This document shows positions 1 through 9,452 of a stretch of 64,000 nt of DNA, in pieces (within the stretch, counting starts at the first letter, position 1; each line of letters starts with the position of its first letter). Source of the DNA: Acidaminococcus sp. Its GTDB lineage: Bacteria > Bacillota > Negativicutes > Acidaminococcales > Acidaminococcaceae. The notes under the pieces were generated by a model. That model saw only the letters and a program-made list of their open reading frames with translations, was not told where the DNA came from and did no database searches. The translations under genes were made by a program, and so were the position numbers. The DNA is taken from assembly GCA_022482815.1 (NCBI GenBank), contig JAKVOM010000001.1:2872946-2936945 (forward strand). The letters are read 5' to 3'.

Positions 1-1753
1 CTGCCACACCGGCAGCCCCTCCGGCATGATCGTGATGACCGTGACTTAAGAGCAGTACGTCGACATGGGAAAATCCCAGTCCCCGCAGTACCGGAACAAG
101 GATTCTCTCACCGGTATCGAAACGTCCCGGCAGACCGCCCGTATCAATCAATATGGTCTCTCGTTCCGGCGTTACGACAAGGGCACAGTCCCCCTGCCCC
201 ACATCCAGGAAATAAACGGTAAAAGGCTGCGGACGAAAATGAGGCCAGAGAAAAGCTGCGGCAAGCCCAAGAAGAGCCGCTGCAAGAATGCGCTGCCGGT
301 ACTTCCTGTCAGTAAAAGGTCCGAAATACGGATAGAAAAATAAAAAAAGCAGGATGCCATAACAGGGCAGCGCCCAAAAAGCCGGCTGGCCCGTTATCCA
401 GAGGCCTCCGGGAATGGCGGCCAGTTTTTCCGCGCCCCACATGGCAGCGCCGGAAAGCTGTGCCACGAGAGCAAGTACAATCTGTCCTGCAGCAGTACTC
501 ACCAAAGAAATAACCGTGCCAAGCATTGTTCCGACAAGACAAAGACCCAGAAGCGGCGTAATGAGGAGATTAGCCAGAAGAGACGTCAGGGACAGCAGGT
601 GAAAATTCCGAATCAATATGGGCATTGTCAGCACCTGGGCCGAGAGCGTTACAGAAAAAGCAGCAGCCAGTTTCTCCGGCATGAAGCGACAAAGCCGTCC
701 GGCGATTGGCTTCCGACAAAGCATGAGCCCGGCAGCCGCCCCAAAGGAAAGCTGCATCCCGAGGTCAAGAATCCAGTAAGGGTTCACCGTAAGAAGAACC
801 AGGCCCGCCAGTCCTAAAAAGGACGTACCCCCGGCACGGCGGCGTAGCACCTGTCCCCAGGCCGCACCGCAGCCCAGCATGGCTGCGCGGCATACGGGTG
901 CCCGCAGTCCGCAGATGACGGCATAAGCAATCAGTCCGGCGCAGACAAGAACAGCCATAAGAGGTTTCGGCATTCTACCAACCTTAAAAAGGAAAAAGAA
1001 AATACCGAGAAGGAGCGCCACGTGGCTCCCGGATACGGAAAGCATATGGGACAGTCCGCACTCGGAAAAAATTCGTACTGTCTGGGGCGGCATTCCCTGC
1101 TGCCCGCCAAAGAGCATGCCTTCCAGAATTGCTCTGTCTGTTTCCGGTACAGCCTTTCGCAGTGGTTTGCGGCAAGCCATCCCCCAGTCATGAATGCGTT
1201 CCCACAGCGTAAGCTTTGAAGGTATTTTTTTCGCCAGCCATCCCTCCGTCCGGATCATACCGCCGATGCCTGCGGAGGCCGCCTTTGCCTCGGGAGGAGG
1301 CATACCCGGATTATAAAAACCGGAAGGTTCCAGCAAGGTTCCCTGCACCTGCACTTTACCGTAAGGTATGCTCCAGGCTGCTGCCTTAAGCAGATTGACA
1401 CGAATTTTGCCATGCGATGTGTCAAGCAAAAACGCGGCATACCGCGTATCGGAATCGTACATGTAACTGCCCGGTACAATACGCCCGGTGACCGTGATTT
1501 TCTTCCCGAAATAGGGTCTCATTTGCCGAGGGGCACTTTCACGCAGCCGGGGAACAATACCTCCCAAAAAGAAAAAGCTAAGGCAAAAACAGGCAATAAG
1601 CATTTTTCTGTCCTTCCGGACGTAAAAGCAGAAGCAAAGAGCAGCCGCTGCCAAAGTAAGAAGCAATATCCAATAAATAAGACCAATACGCAGATAAATC
1701 CCTGCAAAAATACCCAAGGCATAAAAGAGACCGGCTCCAAAAAGCGGCGTCAT
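1..1753 (-). CDS. comEC: ComEC/Rec2 competence DNA channel, partial (3' end beyond the window)
   Basis: The inner-membrane channel that takes single-stranded DNA into the cytoplasm during natural transformation. One open frame of 584 codons runs off the left edge without a stop. In order it shows two N-terminal hydrophobic helices, a DUF4131/OB-like region, and the ComEC competence core with the stretch GLSHMLSVSGSHVALL at about residues 220-235. Many membrane segments follow, then the start of a metallo-beta-lactamase domain (YFLDVGQGDCALVV, ILIDTGG, and the metal motif SHGHHDHAGG near residue 575). The ATG at 1753 lies one base after the comEA stop, so the two genes are translationally coupled. 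I see no frameshift in the visible part. The family is usually 700-800 aa, so about a quarter is missing only because of the window edge. Confidence 0.95.
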   Translation of the reverse strand, partial: MTPLFGAGLFYALGIFAGIYLRIGLIYWILLLTLAAAALCFCFYVRKDRKMLIACFCLSFFFLGGIVPRLRESAPRQMRPYFGKKITVTGRIVPGSYMYDSDTRYAAFLLDTSHGKIRVNLLKAAAWSIPYGKVQVQGTLLEPSGFYNPGMPPPEAKAASAGIGGMIRTEGWLAKKIPSKLTLWERIHDWGMACRKPLRKAVPETDRAILEGMLFGGQQGMPPQTVRIFSECGLSHMLSVSGSHVALLLGIFFFLFKVGRMPKPLMAVLVCAGLIAYAVICGLRAPVCRAAMLGCGAAWGQVLRRRAGGTSFLGLAGLVLLTVNPYWILDLGMQLSFGAAAGLMLCRKPIAGRLCRFMPEKLAAAFSVTLSAQVLTMPILIRNFHLLSLTSLLANLLITPLLGLCLVGTMLGTVISLVSTAAGQIVLALVAQLSGAAMWGAEKLAAIPGGLWITGQPAFWALPCYGILLFLFFYPYFGPFTDRKYRQRILAAALLGLAAAFLWPHFRPQPFTVYFLDVGQGDCALVVTPERETILIDTGGLPGRFDTGERILVPVLRGLGFSHVDVLLLSHGHHDHAGGAAGVA

Positions 1754-1754
1754 G

Positions 1755-2405
1755 TCACACTCCGGCACGGCCGCGAAAACGGCTCAGCGTAGCAGGACCG
1801 ATGCCCTTTACTTCCAGCAGATCATCCAGACTTTGGAATGTACGCTGCTGACGAGCCTCCACGATTCTGCGGGCCAGGGCCGGTCCGACACCGGGCAGCC
1901 GAGTCAGTTCTGTTTCATCCGCCGTGTTGACATTGATGATACCCTGCTGCGCAGTCTCCTGTACCGCAGTTTCCCGGGCAGGCATTTCACCCGATGTGTC
2001 AGCAGGACTTACTGCGGCAGTCCGGCTGCTTCGTGTGTTTTTCGTTTTGTTGCGTTTTGAAGCTTTGACAAACGGAACATTGACATGGCTTCCGTCTTTG
2101 CACTTGCGAGCCAGGTTGACCCGGTTCCTGTCAGCGTCTTCCGTAAAACCGCCTGCCTTCTGGATAGCATAGGAAAAACGTTCTCCCGGCGGAATATAGT
2201 AGATACCCGGTGCCGCTACGGCTCCGCTCACATAGACACATAATCCGGCGTTTTCTTTTGTTTTCTTCGGTGACAGAGCCGCATCCACGGTCTTAAGGGT
2301 ACCCTCTTCTGTCGGTGTCGGCTGTGAAATCCAAAAACTGACACCAACACAGAAAATCGTGATAATCGCAGCGGCAATCCATTTTTTCTTTTCCCATAAA
2401 TTCAT
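1755..2405 (-). CDS. comEA: ComEA competence DNA-binding protein
   Basis: A membrane-anchored receptor that binds incoming double-stranded DNA and hands it to ComEC. At 216 aa it has an N-terminal membrane anchor (about residues 8-25), an SLBB domain (about 52-115, with VYVSGAVAAPGIYYIPPG), a basic and Ser/Thr linker, and a C-terminal double helix-hairpin-helix (about 152-216: NVNTADETELTRLPGVGPALARR split over two hairpins, then VKGIGPATLSRFRGR). The start at 2405 follows an AGGAGG site. It lies 1 nt upstream of comEC and just downstream of the leuS terminator. No pilus genes are in the window, so competence itself cannot be judged. Confidence 0.95.
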   Translation of the reverse strand: MNLWEKKKWIAAAIITIFCVGVSFWISQPTPTEEGTLKTVDAALSPKKTKENAGLCVYVSGAVAAPGIYYIPPGERFSYAIQKAGGFTEDADRNRVNLARKCKDGSHVNVPFVKASKRNKTKNTRSSRTAAVSPADTSGEMPARETAVQETAQQGIINVNTADETELTRLPGVGPALARRIVEARQQRTFQSLDDLLEVKGIGPATLSRFRGRAGV

Positions 2406-2424
2406 AAGGAACCTCCTGACTGAT

Positions 2425-2475
2425 AATATAAAAAGGCAGATTCCCTCCTACGTTCTGCAGGAGAAAATCTGCCTT
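2425..2475 (-). terminator. Intrinsic terminator of leuS
   Basis: On the minus strand AAGGCAGATT pairs with AATCTGCCTT around an inner CTCCT/AGGAG stem, followed by TTTTTATATT. It sits between leuS and comEA, so it should separate the two transcripts. Confidence 0.8.
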
Positions 2476-2552
2476 ACAGAAGCAGCACGCTGCTTCCATA
2501 GCATCAAATTGTAGTGAAATTGGGGTGTGATGAGAAAAGTGTTTCTATGAAA

Positions 2553-5054
2553 TTATTTTTTGACCACGACGTTGACCAGGCGGCCCGGAACAGCAATGAC
2601 CTTGACGACCTTGCCGTCGCCGATGGCGGCCTTTACAGCTTCCTGTTCAAGAGCAAGTTTACCGAGTTCATCCTTGGACAGTTCCGTGGAAACCATCATG
2701 CGGACTTTTGCCTTACCGTTGACCTGTACCAGGACTTCGGCTTCTGCCACCTTGACAGCTTCCGGATCGTACGTCGGCCACGGTTCATGATGGATACTCT
2801 TCGTCATATCCGAATCAATGACACCATGCCAGAGTTCTTCCGTGATGTGCGGCACAAACGGAGCCATCACGAGGAGGAGCTTGGAAATCGTTTCGTAAAT
2901 CAGGCCGTCGTTGATGTTATCCTTGTCCTTTTCGCTGTACAGATACAGGGCATTGACAAGTTCCATCATCGTGCTGATAGCCGTGTTGAAGTTGAAGCGC
3001 TTATCGATGTCTTCGGTAATCTTCTTGACACTGCTGTGCAGGACATGGCGGAGCTCCTTACCTTGTTCATCCAGCGTGGCCGGATCATAGGACGTAACTT
3101 TCTTTGCCAGGACATCCTGGAAGTGATAAACGATACGCCATACACGGCCGAGGAAGCGGAAGGAACCTTCGACGCCCTGGTCGCTCCATTCCAGTTCACG
3201 TTCTACAGGAGCTGCGAACATAATGAAGAGACGAGCCGTATCAGCGCCATATTTGCCGATAATTTCTTCCGGGGAAACAACGTTGCCGATGGATTTACTC
3301 ATCTTGGCACCGTCTTTGATGACCATGCCCTGGGTCAGGAGGTTCGTGAACGGTTCATCTACCTTCACGAGGCCGGCATCACGCAGGACCTTGATGAAGA
3401 AACGGGAATACAGCAGGTGAAGGATAGCGTGTTCGATACCACCGATATACTGATCGACCGGCATCCACTGATCAGCGGCTTCATGGCTGAACGGAGCCTT
3501 GTCATTGTGGGGATCCGTATAACGCAGGTAGTACCAGGAAGAGCAGATGAACGTATCCATCGTGTCGAGTTCACGCGTAGCGTCGGCACCGCACTTCGGG
3601 CACTTGCAGTGAACGAAGCTTTCGCTCGTAGCCAGCGGGGAGCTGGCACCGGCCGTAAACTTCACGTCCGTCGGCAGCATAACAGGCAGATCCTTTTCCG
3701 GTACGAGGACTTCGCCGCAGTGCGGGCAGTAAATGACAGGAATCGGAGCGCCCCAGTAACGCTGACGACTGATAAGCCAGTCGCGCAGACGGTAGTTGAC
3801 GCGGCGTTTGCCCAGGCCCTTTTCTTCCATGTAGTCCATAATGGCTTTCATGGCCTTATGCATTTCCATGCCGGTGAACTGAGCGGAGTTAACGAGGACG
3901 CCGTCCTTTTCCGTGTAAGCGTCGGTCATCTCTTCCAGTTTCAGCTGTTTGTCCTTCGGCTGCAGGGTCAGGATTTTCTTGATGCCGTACTTGGTAGCAA
4001 ACATCCAGTCACGATGGTCGCCGCTCGGTACGCCCATGACGGCGCCGGTACCATAATCGTACAGGACGTAGTTGGTAATCCAGATCTGAACCTTATCACC
4101 GGTCAGCGGATGGATGCAGTCTACACCGGTATACATACCGAGTTTTTCGGATTCGGTAGACGTTCTTTCAATATCGGAGGTATTCCGAACTTTGTCGCAG
4201 AAAGCTTCCAGTTCTGCTTTTTTCGGGTTATCCTTCAGGAGCTTAGCCACCAGCGGATGTTCCGGAGGAATCACGACGAAGGTGACGCCATAAATGGTAT
4301 CGGGACGAGTCGTATAGACAGCGAGCTTTTCACCAAGGGAAGGAATATCAAAGCTGAATTCCAGACCTTCGCTGCGGCCGATCCAGTTGCGCTGCATCGT
4401 CTTGACGCGTTCCGGCCAGCCTTTCAGCAGATCCAGGTCTTTCAGCAGTTCGTCAGCGTAATCCGTGATCTTAAAGAACCACTGAGAAAGGTTCTTTTTC
4501 TCTACGACGGAATCGCAGCGCCAGCACTTACCATCGATAACCTGTTCGTTGGCAAGTACCGTGTTGCACTTCGGGCACCAGTTGACGGCGGCCTCTTTCT
4601 TAACGGCAAGGCCGCGCTTGTACATCAATTCGAAGAACCACTGGGTCCATTTATAATAGTCAGGCATGCAGGTTTTGACTTCGCGGTCCCAGTCGTAGGA
4701 CAGCCCCATCCGTTTCTGCTGCTTTTCCATGTTGGCAATGTTGTCCAGGGTCCATTTAGCAGGAGGAATGTTATGTTTAATTGCTGCGTTTTCTGCAGGC
4801 ATACCGAAGGAATCGAACCCCATTGGATGCAGTACGTTGTAGCCCTTCATCGTGCGGAAACGAGCAACGACATCACCGATGGAATAGTTCCGTACATGGC
4901 CCATATGCAGGTTGCCGGACGGATACGGGAACATTTCCAGTACGTAGTACTTCGGTCTCGGATCGTCATTGCTGACTTTGTAGGTTTTATGGTCTTCCCA
5001 GTACTTTTGCCACCGCGCTTCAATCTCATGCGGTTCATACTTCTCTTTAATCAT
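2553..5054 (-). CDS. leuS: Leucyl-tRNA synthetase
   Basis: Charges tRNA-Leu with leucine in the cytoplasm. At 833 aa it is full length for bacterial LeuRS. It shows the HIGH signature ([16 protein letters not shown], residues about 42-57), two CxxC zinc-type pairs (WCPKC/CWRC near 158-180 and YCPHC/CKCPKC near 437-490), the CP1 editing domain in between ([12 protein letters not shown]), the KMSKS loop ([12 protein letters not shown], near 590), and an anticodon-binding C-terminus. A long open frame on the opposite strand is a codon-usage shadow. The leader (5055-5204) is too short for a T-box but holds a strong hairpin. Confidence 0.98.
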   Translation of the reverse strand: MIKEKYEPHEIEARWQKYWEDHKTYKVSNDDPRPKYYVLEMFPYPSGNLHMGHVRNYSIGDVVARFRTMKGYNVLHPMGFDSFGMPAENAAIKHNIPPAKWTLDNIANMEKQQKRMGLSYDWDREVKTCMPDYYKWTQWFFELMYKRGLAVKKEAAVNWCPKCNTVLANEQVIDGKCWRCDSVVEKKNLSQWFFKITDYADELLKDLDLLKGWPERVKTMQRNWIGRSEGLEFSFDIPSLGEKLAVYTTRPDTIYGVTFVVIPPEHPLVAKLLKDNPKKAELEAFCDKVRNTSDIERTSTESEKLGMYTGVDCIHPLTGDKVQIWITNYVLYDYGTGAVMGVPSGDHRDWMFATKYGIKKILTLQPKDKQLKLEEMTDAYTEKDGVLVNSAQFTGMEMHKAMKAIMDYMEEKGLGKRRVNYRLRDWLISRQRYWGAPIPVIYCPHCGEVLVPEKDLPVMLPTDVKFTAGASSPLATSESFVHCKCPKCGADATRELDTMDTFICSSWYYLRYTDPHNDKAPFSHEAADQWMPVDQYIGGIEHAILHLLYSRFFIKVLRDAGLVKVDEPFTNLLTQGMVIKDGAKMSKSIGNVVSPEEIIGKYGADTARLFIMFAAPVERELEWSDQGVEGSFRFLGRVWRIVYHFQDVLAKKVTSYDPATLDEQGKELRHVLHSSVKKITEDIDKRFNFNTAISTMMELVNALYLYSEKDKDNINDGLIYETISKLLLVMAPFVPHITEELWHGVIDSDMTKSIHHEPWPTYDPEAVKVAEAEVLVQVNGKAKVRMMVSTELSKDELGKLALEQEAVKAAIGDGKVVKVIAVPGRLVNVVVKK

Positions 5055-5073
5055 TCATAACCCTCCTATAAGA

Positions 5074-5109
5074 AATCACGCCTCAATGCTTGCAATCATT
5101 GGCGTGATT
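5074..5109 (-). other. Hairpin in the leuS 5' leader
   Basis: AATCACGCC and GGCGTGATT pair, with an inner CAATG/CATTG stem and a short loop. It lies about 20 nt upstream of the leuS start codon. It has no U-run on the minus strand, so it does not look like a terminator. Function unknown. Confidence 0.5.
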
Positions 5110-5204
5110 CAGTAACATAATAAGGAAATACTGGCAAGAATGCCGTATGAGATTTATTATATAGTTGACTACTAATAAAGTCAACGCAGGAAGGGGACAC
5201 TATC

Positions 5205-5909
5205 ATGGCAATCTACGCAATTGGAGACCTGCACCTGTCGGGCGCTGTTCCCTCCAAACCTATGGATGTTTTTGGTCCTCAGTGGCTCAATCACCGGCAG
5301 AAAATTGCCGACGGCTGGCGCGAAGTTGTTTCCGAATCCGATACCGTAATCTTGTGCGGAGACATCTCCTGGTCCATGACCCTGGAAGACGCCATTGAAA
5401 AGGACTTCAATTTTCTGGCAGAGCTGCCGGGGCAAAAAGTCGTATTAAAAGGCAATCATGACTACTGGTGGTCTTCTGCTGCCAAACTGAAAGCGGCCAT
5501 GCCGGAAGGCTTTCATTTTTTGCATAATTCCTGTTACCTTACGGGCGATACGGCTATCTGCGGGACGCGGGGCTGGAACCTCCCATCGCTTCCCAATTTC
5601 GGGGAGCATGATAAACTCATCTATAACCGGGAAGTCCAGCGGCTGGAACGTTCCCTCCTGGAAGCCGAAAAAGCAGGCTGCAGCCATAAAATTGCAGCAC
5701 TGCACTATCCGCCCCTCTTCCATGCGGACGAGGTGACAGGTTTTACCGAACTGTGCCGGACGCACCATGTCGACATCTGCGTCTACGGTCACGTTCACGG
5801 CGACGCGGCTCATTTCCTGAATCTTTTCCAGGGAGTCCGGGACGGCACGCAGTACCGTCTCATCGCCTCCGACTACATCGATTTCAAACCGGTCAAACTC
5901 ATGGATTGA
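5205..5909 (+). CDS. Calcineurin-like metallophosphoesterase
   Basis: A 234-aa cytoplasmic phosphohydrolase of the calcineurin fold. All five metal-binding blocks are visible: GDLHL (residues 7-11), GDISW (about 52), GNHDYWW (about 83), the histidine in ALHYPP (about 167), and GHVHG (about 198). The set resembles the predicted phosphohydrolases of COG1768; the substrate is unknown. The ATG at 5205 follows GGAAGGGG. A 7-bp inverted repeat (GTTGACT/AGTCAAC, 5164-5185) lies directly in front of the ribosome-binding site. lgt starts 18 bp downstream, so the two are probably co-transcribed. Confidence 0.9.
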   Translation: MAIYAIGDLHLSGAVPSKPMDVFGPQWLNHRQKIADGWREVVSESDTVILCGDISWSMTLEDAIEKDFNFLAELPGQKVVLKGNHDYWWSSAAKLKAAMPEGFHFLHNSCYLTGDTAICGTRGWNLPSLPNFGEHDKLIYNREVQRLERSLLEAEKAGCSHKIAALHYPPLFHADEVTGFTELCRTHHVDICVYGHVHGDAAHFLNLFQGVRDGTQYRLIASDYIDFKPVKLMD

Positions 5910-5927
5910 TCGGGGAAAGGAGCTTCC

Positions 5928-6752
5928 GTGCATCAATATTTATTTTTTATCGGAAATTTTCCTATCCGCATGTATGGTCTCATGCTTTGCACCGCTATTT
6001 TTCTGGCCACTGCCGTCGCCTATTTTCTCGTCTGGAAAGACGGACGCGGCTGGGAAAAGTACGTGCCAGACCTTGGAATCTACGGCGGTTTTGCCGGTCT
6101 CGTCGGAGCCCGGCTGTGGGATGTTTTTTTCTTTGACTGGGAATATTACAGCCATCACTTGCTTGAAATTCCTTTCGTATGGCAGGGCGGCATGGCTGTT
6201 CAGGGCGGCATCCTCGGCGGCATTCTTGCCGGTATCGTATACTGCCATCGGCATCACATCGATTGGGTTCATTTTCTCGATGTTGTTACCCCGGCGCTTT
6301 TCATCGGACAGTCTATCGGCCGCATGGCCAACCTTCTGAACGGGGATGCTTTTGGAGCACCAACGGGCGGAGATTTCGGTATTCTCTATCCCGAAGGAAC
6401 CCTGGCCCGCGCCACCTACGGATCAGCCCCCTTGTGGCCTGCTGAAGTCTGGGAAGGGCAGATTGACATTATCCTTTTCGCCCTGCTGCTGTTCTTCCAG
6501 ACTACGCACTACAAAAAAGGACAGTGCTGCTTCCTGTATGTCATGATGTATTCCGTGCTGCGCTTCTTTTTGGAATTTCTCCGCGGCGACTATACCGAAC
6601 CCTTCCTCTTCGGACTTAAATCCGCTCAGGCCACGAGCCTCATCTTCTTCGTTATCGCCCTCTGCGGCTTCGTATATTGCGGACTAAGGAAACAAGAAGA
6701 TAAGAAAGTGCAAAGCGGGCAAAACAACAAAGCTGAGAAAAAGAAAAAGTAA
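5928..6752 (+). CDS. lgt: Prolipoprotein diacylglyceryl transferase
   Basis: Transfers diacylglycerol from phosphatidylglycerol to the lipobox cysteine of prolipoproteins, in the cytoplasmic membrane. The 274-aa protein has about seven membrane segments. It shows the Lgt blocks YGLMLC, GGMAVQGGILGGI (about residues 87-99) and the signature GRMANLLNGDAFG (about 131-143), with FLEFLRGD near the end and a Lys-rich tail. The start is GTG at 5928, placed correctly behind AAAGGAG. At least one client lipoprotein, the cyclophilin at 17.0 kb, is in the window. Confidence 0.96.
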   Translation: MHQYLFFIGNFPIRMYGLMLCTAIFLATAVAYFLVWKDGRGWEKYVPDLGIYGGFAGLVGARLWDVFFFDWEYYSHHLLEIPFVWQGGMAVQGGILGGILAGIVYCHRHHIDWVHFLDVVTPALFIGQSIGRMANLLNGDAFGAPTGGDFGILYPEGTLARATYGSAPLWPAEVWEGQIDIILFALLLFFQTTHYKKGQCCFLYVMMYSVLRFFLEFLRGDYTEPFLFGLKSAQATSLIFFVIALCGFVYCGLRKQEDKKVQSGQNNKAEKKKK

Positions 6753-6760
6753 TAGACTAA

Positions 6761-6804
6761 AAAAGACTGTGAAACAACGATTTCAATTGTTTCACAGTCT
6801 TTTT
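6761..6804. terminator. Bidirectional terminator between lgt and the NhaC gene
   Basis: AAAAGACTGTGAAACAA pairs with TTGTTTCACAGTCTTTTT, with A- and T-runs on both sides. It serves the two convergent genes. It is a member of the dispersed terminator family built on CTGTGAAA/TTTCACAG. Confidence 0.9.
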
Positions 6805-6811
6805 CATATGT

Positions 6812-8131
6812 TCAGTTTGAACGATTTACGCTCTCTGCGTGCTTCTTCCCCCACAAGGAAGTCAAGATACACCAAACCGGCAGCAGGTAGAGATACGATG
6901 CGTAAAGGATGCTGCTGTTCGGGGCTTCGATGAAGGCGAGCGGTGCGGCACAGGCAATGGACCAGGGGATCAGGCCGGAAATGACAACTACAGTATCTTC
7001 GAGAGTGAGTGCCAGTTTTTCCTTACTGATCGGCATGTGCTCGCAGAGGCTCTTCGTCATCATGATGGCGAGGGTCTGGTTGCAGGCAATCATGGAACTG
7101 ATAATGCCGGCACCACAGATACCGACAGCGGGCGTAAATTTCTGACCGATATTTTCAAAAACGCCCTGCAGATTCCGCAGGAGGCCTGTCTTATCAAAGA
7201 TGCCCGAGTAGCAGGCCCCGGTCATGACGATAGCACCGGTCCGGAACATGGAAACAAGTCCGCCGCCTGCCAGCATGCTGCGCAGCTCGGGCTGCGTCGT
7301 CTGAAAGCCGAAAATCATCGTATGAACAATTTCCGCGGCCCCCATTTTTTGGAAAACGGCGGCGCATATGATACTGAGAACTATGCTGACGGAAAGGGTT
7401 TTCTTCACCGGTACGCGGAAGAGGGCAAGAATCAGGATACCTGCGGCCGGAACCAGCATAGGCCAGGATACGTCAAAATAACTGGCGAATAACTTCTGCA
7501 CCGACAGGGACGAAGTGTCCCCTTCCCCTCCCGAAGCGATGAAGAAATAGATGACACAGCAAGCGAGCACTGGCACTGCCGCACTTTTTATCATCCGTTT
7601 GATATTATCGTAGAGGTTAGTGCCCGTAATTTCGGCCGTAAGCAGTGCGCTCGTTGATACGGGAGAGCAGCGGTCACCGAAATAAATTCCCGAAAGGACG
7701 GCTCCGCCTGTAATGGCCGGGCTGACGCCCATTGTCTTGGCAATGGTCATACAGATAAGGCCCATTGTAGCGGCCGTTCCGAAAGAGGTTCCCATCAGAA
7801 ACGACAGCAGGCAGTTGAGCAGGAACGTCAGGAAGATAATCAGTGATGGACGAATCAGGCTGGCAGCATAATAGACAATAGCCGGAATCGTTCCGCCGGC
7901 CCGCCATAGTCCGGTCAGAAATCCGATCAGGCAGAAGGTCAGCAGAATGTTTTTCGCCGTCATCACGCCGTCGCGCCACATTCCCAGCGTCTCTTTGACC
8001 GTAAATCCCCGTTTCAGGGAATAGGCACTGAAAATCATGAGACCGATGAGAAGGGCCAGAAGCAGCGGCCAGCCATTGAGTAAGAAAATCAGCAGTACAG
8101 CTGCAAATAATAATAAAACAATGTTTTCCAT
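6812..8131 (-). CDS. NhaC-type Na+/H+ antiporter family protein
   Basis: A 439-aa membrane protein with about 11-12 hydrophobic segments. Features typical of NhaC and related carboxylate/amine antiporters are FLMGTSFGTAATMG (about residues 112-125) and SGIYFGDRCSPVSTSALLTA (about 148-167), the conserved core with charged residues in a membrane helix. It probably exchanges Na+ and H+ or an organic ion; the substrate cannot be read from sequence. It lies 14 bp downstream of a frameshifted LysR gene on the same strand, an arrangement suggesting that the regulator once controlled it. Confidence 0.85.
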   Translation of the reverse strand: MENIVLLLFAAVLLIFLLNGWPLLLALLIGLMIFSAYSLKRGFTVKETLGMWRDGVMTAKNILLTFCLIGFLTGLWRAGGTIPAIVYYAASLIRPSLIIFLTFLLNCLLSFLMGTSFGTAATMGLICMTIAKTMGVSPAITGGAVLSGIYFGDRCSPVSTSALLTAEITGTNLYDNIKRMIKSAAVPVLACCVIYFFIASGGEGDTSSLSVQKLFASYFDVSWPMLVPAAGILILALFRVPVKKTLSVSIVLSIICAAVFQKMGAAEIVHTMIFGFQTTQPELRSMLAGGGLVSMFRTGAIVMTGACYSGIFDKTGLLRNLQGVFENIGQKFTPAVGICGAGIISSMIACNQTLAIMMTKSLCEHMPISKEKLALTLEDTVVVISGLIPWSIACAAPLAFIEAPNSSILYASYLYLLPVWCILTSLWGKKHAESVNRSN

Positions 8132-8145
8132 AATCTTCTACTTCC

Positions 8146-9086
8146 TCATTGGTGAACGGATTCGTAAGTCGTCTGAGCAGTTTTAATAAAATCGCGCAGC
8201 ATTTTCCACCGGCTCCGCTCCCGGAGACTGGCAAAGCGAATCTTATATTTCGCGCCTTCGGCAAAATGGACCTGCACCATATGCTCCATTTGCTCTTTTG
8301 TAAAAACAGCTTCAGCAAGGTTAGCCGGGGTAATGCAGGCACCGGCACCGCGCAGGCACAATTCCAGGAGCGTCTCGATATTGGAAGATTCTACCCGGAT
8401 TTCGGGAGACATGCCGTTCATGCGAAAGAGCCTGCGGGCAAACCGGCCGGAGATATCTCCTTCCGGGTTCAGGAGCAGCGGACAGCCGTCAAAAAGAGCA
8501 AACTCATGATTATCTTTTAAATGTATACATCGAGAATCAAAGTACCGGGACGGAAACTGCGCTGCATAAAGGTCAGGCTGCATCAGGAGAATGAGTTCTT
8601 CCGTATAGAAATCTGTAAGCACCAGAGGATCTCCGGTATCTTCCGCAAAATTAGCAATAGCCAGATCGACTTCTCCCGTATGGACAAGTTCCGATGCCAC
8701 TTCGTTATCCGTTTCCCGAATCACGATAGAAATATGGGGCCGGCTTTTTTGATAGGCAGCAATATATCCGGCAAAATGGCACGTCCCCGCGTGGAAGCGA
8801 TGCCGATGGTCAGGCGTCCTCTCCGCTCCTGCTGGATTTCCAGCATGGTCTGGCGCAAATCTGTATCATCGCGATGTATACGCCGGGCATGTTCCAGAAA
8901 GACTTCTCCGGCGTAGGTCAGTTCCAGCGGAACATGACGGACGAAAAGACGGCATCCCAATTCTTTTTCCACGCCGGCAATATGCCCCGAAAGCGTTTGC
9001 TGCGTAATGTTCAGTTTCTCCGCAGCCCGGCTGAAACTGCGTTCATGCTCGAGCATCAGAAAGTATTCTATGGATGTGAAGTTCAT
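8146..9086 (-). pseudogene. LysR-type regulator broken by a frameshift
   Basis: The N-terminal 121 codons (9086-8721) give a clear winged helix (FSRAAEKLNITQQTLSGHIA) and the start of the effector domain, ending in a premature stop. The +1 frame continues with the rest of the LysR substrate domain (8724-8146, VIRETDNEVASELVHTGEVDLAIANF onward, in pieces). The reading shifts between about 8730 and 8755, around CTGCCTATC followed by six A residues. One missing base there restores a protein of about 310 aa. It may be a true mutation, a slippage-prone A-tract or a sequencing error. A good ribosome-binding site (GAGGAGAACC) precedes the ATG at 9086. Confidence 0.8.
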
Positions 9087-9249
9087 GGTTCTCCTCGCTG
9101 CAAAAGCGCTGTTACAGGATTTTTAAGTATTATTTCAGGATAAAGTCATTCTTTTCTGTAAGTGTACGATACCATAATTAAAATACAAAGTAAAACAGTA
9201 ATTTTGTGTAATTTTTACAATAGTTTCCCGATATATAGGCTAAAAAAAA

Positions 9250-9402
9250 AAATAAAAAGGCGCTTTTGGCCTATGACATATAGCCTCGTCTGCACTATAA
9301 CCTAAATTTCAGGTTTTATTTTTATAAGTTCGTAGAAAAATGCCTTTGCAATTTTTCTTCCACAGGCGACCCGCGGCCAGCACACCAACCTGCGACCTGC
9401 GT
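9250..9402 (+). repeat. Dispersed ~200-bp repeat, copy 1
   Basis: Shares ordered blocks with three other copies: AAAAAGGCGCTTTTGGC, TAGCCTCGTCTGCA, ACCTAAATTTCAGGT, TTTTTATAAGTTCGTAGAAA, an ATTTTTC hairpin, then CCGCGGCCAGC. It stops at the terminator at 9403. The block between TAGCCTCGTCTGCA and ACCTAAATTT is shorter than in the other copies. It occupies the gap between the broken lysR and the Nudix gene (9087-9452), in which I see no gene. Confidence 0.85.
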
Positions 9403-9451
9403 AAAAAGGGGCTGTGAAATATGCGTATACATTATTTCACAGCCCCTTTTT
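9403..9451 (-). terminator. Terminator of the Nudix operon
   Basis: AAAAAGGGGCTGTGAAAT pairs with ATTTCACAGCCCCTTTTT, immediately after the Nudix stop codon. It is a canonical member of the dispersed terminator family. Confidence 0.9.
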
Positions 9452-9452
9452 C

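Noticed and set aside
2514-5060. 848-codon open frame on the plus strand opposite leuS
   Set aside because: It mirrors leuS over its whole length and its protein has no recognisable domain. It is a codon-bias shadow.
5055-5204. T-box before leuS
   Set aside because: The leader is too short, and there is no TGGNACC core.
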